Part shown: piece by piece, positions 17,550 through 21,000 of the stretch
Layout of the letters: every line of letters starts with the position of its first letter
Position numbering within the stretch: the first letter of the stretch is position 1
IMG/VR virus record: IMGVR_UViG_3300003409_000015
Location: 17,315-38,314 of that record
From: a virus
Strand: one strand, 5' to 3'
DNA: 21,000 nucleotides
The notes under the pieces: generated by a model
What the model was told of the DNA's origin: nothing
Databases searched by the model: none
Seen by the model: only the letters and a program-made list of their open reading frames with translations
Program-made: the position numbers and the translations under genes

Positions 17550-18074
17550 TTACTTGTCAAAGTTATGCAGTACGTTTACAGGTTTTCCTGCCGGGACGGC
17601 ACTACCAAATACTAAGTAATATCCTGGTGCATACGGTGCGCCCGGTCCACTAGACGGATTTTGTACAAGTGTGTAGTTTGATACAGGTAACTGAAAAACG
17701 TTTTCAACAAACACAAGAACGTTTGTTTCTGCAATAGGTACAGGATAAAATGGGTCTCCGCTGTCCAACGGACCAAAAGTAGTTTCTACGCCATCGCCGT
17801 TACCTAGATTTTGATTAGTAACTGTAATCGGTTCTCTAAATCGTATCGGCTTCCATTGAGATCCTTGATAAACTTCAAAGTTTCCTTCGTCGGTATTATA
17901 ACGTATTAGGCCTTCTTCAGCAAAAAACGGACGACTTGCCTGTGGTCCTTTTGGAACAACTATACTGTTCTCTGAATTAAATCTAAACTGACCATTTGTG
18001 TCATAGTTTAATCCTGGAGATCCATCTCCTACATGTCTTGTTTCTGCTAATTTATGGCTTTTTAAAAATCTCAT
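17550..18074 (-). CDS. Small fibre-like structural protein with RYNT motif (174 aa)
   Basis: The 174-residue product has three parts. Residues 1-35 form a short lead; 36-80 hold VVPKGPQASRP and GLIRYNTDEGNFEVYQGSQW, the same RYNT module found twice each in C and D; the C-terminal half (NLGNGDGVETTFGPL, VLVFVENVFQLPVSNYTL, GKPVNVLHNFDK) is a beta-rich module that I recall in T4-like cyanophage structural proteins. The start overlaps the stop of the preceding gene as TAATG and has GGAAG upstream, so it is translationally coupled and ends the four-gene operon. It may be a fibre tip, adaptor or accessory subunit; the assignment is by module only. Confidence 0.87.
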   Translation of the reverse strand: MRFLKSHKLAETRHVGDGSPGLNYDTNGQFRFNSENSIVVPKGPQASRPFFAEEGLIRYNTDEGNFEVYQGSQWKPIRFREPITVTNQNLGNGDGVETTFGPLDSGDPFYPVPIAETNVLVFVENVFQLPVSNYTLVQNPSSGPGAPYAPGYYLVFGSAVPAGKPVNVLHNFDK

Positions 18075-18406
18075 TATACTTCCAAATAACTCAATGTAGC
18101 TGTTAGTCTATTAGCAATCTGTGCTGCAAGTACTACTGTGTCGTTTTCATCAATAATAATTTTTTCTGTATCAAATGTAAACGTATCTGCACCTGCAACA
18201 TTAAGACTATTAACGACAATATTAGCAGGACCAATTGACTGACCATCTGGTATAATATGCAAGTCAAATGTACAATCATTTGCTCCACCGCTGTCATAGT
18301 TTGCAACATTACAAATCATTAGTGTTGTAATAGCATATTGTTTTCCAGTAGGAACAGTGAGTAAAGTTGTATTTGTTGTTCCGATTCTTGCGTTTGCTAT
18401 AGCCAT
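18074..18406 (-). CDS. Small beta-rich structural-region protein (110 aa)
   Basis: A product of 110 residues, predicted to be all beta, with AITTLMICNVANYD, TFDLHIIPDG and IIIDENDTVVLAAQ strands and no signal peptide or membrane segment. It is the apparent distant paralogue of the 110-residue gene at 9262-9594. Both are immediately followed by a gene coupled through TAATG. AAGGA precedes the start, and the gap to the previous gene is 10 nt. I do not recognise a named family; the fold resembles small phage virion decoration or receptor-binding beta-sandwiches only in general character. Confidence 0.85.
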   Translation of the reverse strand: MAIANARIGTTNTTLLTVPTGKQYAITTLMICNVANYDSGGANDCTFDLHIIPDGQSIGPANIVVNSLNVAGADTFTFDTEKIIIDENDTVVLAAQIANRLTATLSYLEV

Positions 18407-18416
18407 TTATAAATCC

Positions 18417-19385
18417 TTAAAATATCATACTATAAAGTAATGATCTATTTCTTCCAATTACTTCGTCTGAGTTGTTATTACTATTTACATAATACAAACC
18501 TGTTGTACCTAAACCCGGTTCTTTACCGTAAATAATAATACCGGTTGATGAACTAGGATCACTTATTTGATTTGGTAGTTTTAATACACCGTCTACAGTA
18601 ACACTACCGCTACCAAAACTAGCAAGAGTTAAATCGTCACCTGTTGTTGCTGTTGTAATAGTATTACCTGACAAGGTAATGTCTGCGATAAATGCTGTTG
18701 TTTCTTCAAATCTTGCAATTTCATTTCCATTGATTTCTACGTTAAAGTTTGAAATTACTGGTTCGATACTATCATCAAACAGTTCAACTTTAGAATCACC
18801 TTGCTGAATACGTTTAATTGTAATAGCTTGAATACCGGCAACAATTGCATCGTCTACATATTTTTTGTTAGTTAAAATATCATCTTCTGTAACTTTGGCA
18901 GTATAATCGTCGTCTGACGAATTTACAATTCTTGCAACACCAGCACCGCCGTTAAAGTCTAAAAATAAATCAGAACCACCACTAGTAATACTATTTGTTC
19001 TAATACCGACTAGTGTACCGTTTTCTTGTCTAAAAATAAATCCGCCAGTTTTGTTTGTTTGTGTAGCAGGATCATTCCATGTTACATTTTCATCAAAAAC
19101 AAACTCTACAATCGGATACTGTGCAGAATTAATTCCGCGATCAATTTTTAATCCACTTTTATCTAAAGTAATACCATTAGAACCTTGATCGCCGTTGTTT
19201 AACTCGATCATGTTGTCTTTAATAAGCATTTCTTCTGACTCAACTGTAACAGTATTACCTTCTACAATTAAATCACCCGAAACACGAACTTCACCAGTTT
19301 CAACTCCAGTATCAAGACGAATTGTGCCGCCTGACTGGACCTCAACTGTATAATCTCCATTTGGTATTTTTAAATACTTTGACAT
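18417..19385 (-). CDS. Fibre-like structural protein (322 aa)
   Basis: The 322-residue product begins with beta-rich repeats of short-tail-fibre type (VSGDLIVEGNTVTVESEEML, IKDNMIELNNGD), has a middle region with GGFIFRQENG and GGSDLFLDFNG, a typical fibre segment ILTNKKYVDDAI at about residues 168-180, and further beta repeats (FNVEINGNEIARFEE, SGNTITTATTGDDLTL). Protein B shares the TQRAIGDYLEN version of the central motif near its end. The start has AGGA upstream after an intergenic hairpin. It is the second gene of the four-gene late operon. Likely a trimeric fibre or virion surface protein; the assignment is by repeat style. Confidence 0.87.
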   Translation of the reverse strand: MSKYLKIPNGDYTVEVQSGGTIRLDTGVETGEVRVSGDLIVEGNTVTVESEEMLIKDNMIELNNGDQGSNGITLDKSGLKIDRGINSAQYPIVEFVFDENVTWNDPATQTNKTGGFIFRQENGTLVGIRTNSITSGGSDLFLDFNGGAGVARIVNSSDDDYTAKVTEDDILTNKKYVDDAIVAGIQAITIKRIQQGDSKVELFDDSIEPVISNFNVEINGNEIARFEETTAFIADITLSGNTITTATTGDDLTLASFGSGSVTVDGVLKLPNQISDPSSSTGIIIYGKEPGLGTTGLYYVNSNNNSDEVIGRNRSLLYSMIF

Positions 19386-19401
19386 ATTGTTTCCTAAAAG
19401 T

Positions 19402-19419
19402 AGGGGGACTATGCCCCCT
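19402..19419 (-). terminator. Intergenic G/C hairpin between two structural genes
   Basis: The minus strand reads AGGGGG-CATAGT-CCCCCT, a perfect six-base stem with a six-base loop in the 38-nt gap after the 125-residue gene. It is followed by ACTTTTAGG, so only four T residues come after a two-base spacer, and that run abuts the next ribosome-binding site. It may be a weak attenuator or an mRNA-stabilising processing hairpin; a full terminator seems unlikely. Confidence 0.5.
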
Positions 19420-19423
19420 TAAA

Positions 19424-19801
19424 TTAGATTGCAGTTAAAATGATAACTGATGATGTTGAGTCATCATCAAGTTCCCAAGTATAACGATTGCTATTAGCAT
19501 CTACCGCTGTTCTATTAAATAACTTAACAAGCCTAATTGCAGCAGTATCTCTATTGCCTACATATCCTTCGATCATTGCTTCGCCTTCTGCATTCGGAGT
19601 ACTTCCGTCAGCTGTTAATCTTACAACTACATCAGTCGGTGGTGAAGTATCAGGATTTCTAACTGTAAACTTATTAGTACCTTTTTGATTTAAAATAAAA
19701 CCTTCTACAACAGTTTGGCCGTTGTGGAAAGAAATTGGAATATTTGGATCTGCATCTGTACCTAATGCACCAAAGAATCTATCGTTAAGTGGACGTCCCA
19801 T
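19424..19801 (-). CDS. Small structural protein, MGRPLN-type N-terminus (125 aa)
   Basis: The 125-residue product starts MGRPLNDRFFG, an N-terminus that I recall in structural proteins of T4-like cyanophages, followed by a beta-rich body (VEGFILNQKGTNKFTV, VVVRLTADG, AMIEGYVG, RYTWELDDD). There is no signal peptide. AAGGAG lies six nt before the ATG. It is the first gene of the operon 19801-17550, and a late promoter at 19885 drives it through an 80-nt leader. Function is unknown; a head or fibre accessory role is inferred from context. Confidence 0.86.
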   Translation of the reverse strand: MGRPLNDRFFGALGTDADPNIPISFHNGQTVVEGFILNQKGTNKFTVRNPDTSPPTDVVVRLTADGSTPNAEGEAMIEGYVGNRDTAAIRLVKLFNRTAVDANSNRYTWELDDDSTSSVIILTAI

Positions 19802-19884
19802 TGTTTTCTCCTTATGTTGACGTTCTAGGTCTACGCGGCGGGTACCGCATAAGTCCTCATCAGAGAGGCACGCTCTTTGACATT
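19802..19884 (-). promoter_or_regulatory. 5' leader with small hairpins before the four-gene operon
   Basis: The roughly 80-nt leader holds no ORF I support. Two short hairpins are visible on the minus strand: AGAG-CGTGC-CTCT (19864-19876) and GCGG-TAC-CCGC (19838-19848). The second is unusually GC-rich for this sequence. The ribosome-binding site AAGGAG is outside both. A role in mRNA stability or translation control is possible but unproven. Confidence 0.4.
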
Positions 19885-19893
19885 GTATTTATC
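19885..19893 (-). promoter_or_regulatory. T4-type late promoter box overlapping the glycosyltransferase stop
   Basis: The minus strand reads GATAAATACAATG, and the TGA stop of the glycosyltransferase supplies the GA at the start of the box (TGATAAATAC). The match to the T4 late consensus core ATAAATAC is exact. It would drive the operon from the 125-residue gene through the 174-residue gene. Confidence 0.75.
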
Positions 19894-20530
19894 ACTTTGC
19901 TGTAGTACTTAAATCTTTAACACGCCCTATATATGTTTCATCAAGTCTTACTACACTAGCAGTCACACTTTTAATATCAATAAAAGTATTTTCTATAAAT
20001 CTGTCTACGCTTTTTATTCCTTTACGTTGAGCACGTTTTATTAACTTTTTTGCTCCTTGAGGACTAACTACGTAACCATAGTATCCTACGTAATGCGTAT
20101 TAAATTCAGTCGGTAGTTTTAATATTTGTATTTCTTTAGTTAAACTATTTTTAATTTGGAGTTCGTAATCGTTCTTCCAGTGCATGAATGGCTCTAATCT
20201 TAAGACATCTATAAAATCTAAGTTACTAGGTAATGGTCTTAGAAAAACTCCGTCATGTTCACATATAACAATAGGTTCTTGTAAAGCAATACACTTTTGC
20301 CAAAGTTGAAAGTGTGCAAGAAAACACCCTTGCTGACCTTTAAGTTTAGATTCAAGGCTTGCTATTTTAGTAATACCGTAAGGCGCAAATTCTTCTTTAA
20401 ATGTTTTTGTAATTTTTACACCAGGGTGCATGTGTGCGTCTAGTCCAAAACTCTTAGCTATTTCTATATTTTTATAGCCAAGTTTCTCGCCTAAATCGTG
20501 TCTAGGTAATATAATGTGGAATGACTTCAT
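19892..20530 (-). CDS. Glycosyltransferase, family 25-like
   Basis: The 212-residue product is about the usual length for a single-domain GT25 (LPS-type) transferase. Landmarks in order: MKSFHIILPRHD at the N-terminus; GCFLAHFQLWQKCI near residues 89-102, the family G-C-x-x-S/A-H-x-x-x-W motif; VICEHDGVFLRPLP near 108-121, where EHD takes the place of the usual E-D-D metal-site motif; and GYVVSPQGAKKLIKRAQ near 148-165. It is cytoplasmic and presumably transfers a sugar to a phage or host glycan; donor and acceptor are unknown. It sits between the capsid gene and the fibre genes, behind a terminator, so it probably has its own promoter. No Shine-Dalgarno is visible before the ATG. The stop overlaps the next late promoter. 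Confidence 0.85.
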   Translation of the reverse strand: MKSFHIILPRHDLGEKLGYKNIEIAKSFGLDAHMHPGVKITKTFKEEFAPYGITKIASLESKLKGQQGCFLAHFQLWQKCIALQEPIVICEHDGVFLRPLPSNLDFIDVLRLEPFMHWKNDYELQIKNSLTKEIQILKLPTEFNTHYVGYYGYVVSPQGAKKLIKRAQRKGIKSVDRFIENTFIDIKSVTASVVRLDETYIGRVKDLSTTAK

Positions 20531-20532
20531 AA

Positions 20533-20541
20533 CGTATTTAA
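20533..20541 (-). promoter_or_regulatory. Possible late promoter giving a leaderless glycosyltransferase mRNA
   Basis: The minus strand reads TTAAATACGTTATG, where the final ATG is the glycosyltransferase start. If this TTAAATA acts as a late box, the start site would fall near the ATG itself. The same TTAAATACG occurs inside protein A (839-847), so chance is a real alternative. Confidence 0.3.
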
Positions 20542-20546
20542 GTCAT

Positions 20547-20573
20547 AAAAAAAGGCCCCGAAGGGCCTTTTTT
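20547..20573 (-). terminator. Rho-independent terminator after gp23, UUCG tetraloop
   Basis: The minus strand reads AAGGCCC-TTCG-GGGCCTT followed by a run of seven T residues in all. The loop is C(UUCG)G, an exceptionally stable tetraloop. The stem is perfect and the flanking A and T runs extend it. The plus strand also ends in six T residues, so it could work in both directions. It lies 23 nt after the capsid gene stop, as expected for a highly expressed gene. Confidence 0.92.
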
Positions 20574-20595
20574 CTTATTGCTGTCTAAGTAAAAC

Positions 20596-21000
20596 TTAGC
20601 TGAAGCTTACGTTTGCAATTGAAACGTTAGCTAGGTAATCAGCTGCGTTACCTAGTGACGAAGCTGTGTTGTTTAGCTCAACATAACCGTAGCGTGTCAT
20701 AAAGCTTACGACTGGCTCGAATGATGTTGGGTCTAGTACCACACCGCTTGACATTAGTGGGATATAAGGAGCATAGAACGCTGCTGCGTCTGACTCGCTT
20801 GTACCTTTGTAACCAACTAGTACGTCTTTTGTATCAGCTGCATATGTATCAACATATACTTTCATTGCGTTGTTCAAAGTACCTACGAACTTAGTGTTTG
20901 TTGGTGCTTCAAATGTACCTTCTGTAGTACGTGCAAATGCTGATGTAGTTGCTGACTGTAGGATAGTTAGTGCATATGGGCTAACAACTGCAAAGTTACC
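20596..21000 (-). CDS. gp23: Major capsid protein gp23, C-terminal part (5' end off window)
   Basis: The frame is open from the right edge to a TAA stop at 20596, giving the last 134 residues of a protein usually around 450-520 residues long. The sequence GYKGTSESDAAAFYAPYIPL and SFEPVVSFMTRYGY is the C-terminal signature of T4-type gp23 in cyanophages and relatives, and GNFAVVSP at the edge fits the region before it. gp23 forms the hexameric lattice of the prohead and is processed by the prohead protease before packaging. The part visible shows no break. A strong terminator follows. This gene anchors the identification of the window as a T4-like myovirus. Confidence 0.95.
   Translation of the reverse strand, partial: GNFAVVSPYALTILQSATTSAFARTTEGTFEAPTNTKFVGTLNNAMKVYVDTYAADTKDVLVGYKGTSESDAAAFYAPYIPLMSSGVVLDPTSFEPVVSFMTRYGYVELNNTASSLGNAADYLANVSIANVSFS

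Overview
The window is a late structural block of a T4-like marine myovirus, most likely a cyanophage or pelagiphage relative. The evidence is (i) a clear C-terminal part of a T4-type gp23 major capsid protein at the right edge, (ii) T4-type late promoter boxes (consensus near ATAAATAC) in front of the genes, and (iii) very large modular virion proteins whose N-terminal, beta-helix and tail-fibre-like modules are the kind found in T4-like cyanophages. The sequence is AT-rich (about 40% G+C or lower in the stretches I counted). I see no host-like metabolic genes, tRNAs, integrase, transposon or CRISPR. The exact host cannot be decided from this window.

Every gene I support is on the minus strand, so transcription runs from right (21000) to left (1). 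In that order: gp23 major capsid protein (partial); a strong UUCG-loop terminator; a family 25-like glycosyltransferase; a late promoter overlapping its stop codon; an operon of four small to medium structural proteins (125, 322, 110 and 174 aa); a late promoter; giant protein D (1349 aa); a late promoter and an unusual ~140-nt leader; giant protein C (1240 aa) with two small followers (110 and 119 aa); a late promoter; giant protein B (1782 aa); a late promoter; and giant protein A (at least 1159 aa, running off the left edge). The coding density is very high. The only gaps over 60 nt are the two leaders, and there is no stretch above 300 nt without a gene.

The main interest is the set of four giant proteins. 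C and D are paralogues of one another and A and B are paralogues of one another. All four share a right-handed beta-helix-type core and, in the three complete ones, a late motif (V-Y/F-Y-x-x-x-D-x-x-G-x-F-x-V-G). Each complete one carries a different extra domain: a beta-propeller of Asp-box-like repeats in B, a LamG-like jelly roll in C, and a single EF-hand plus a ~260-residue calcium-site-containing domain in D. A and B begin with eight tandem chitin-binding-like repeats each. This looks like a scaffold-and-cargo adhesin array, probably tail-fibre, whisker or capsid-surface proteins used for host or surface recognition. The virion location and binding targets are inference.
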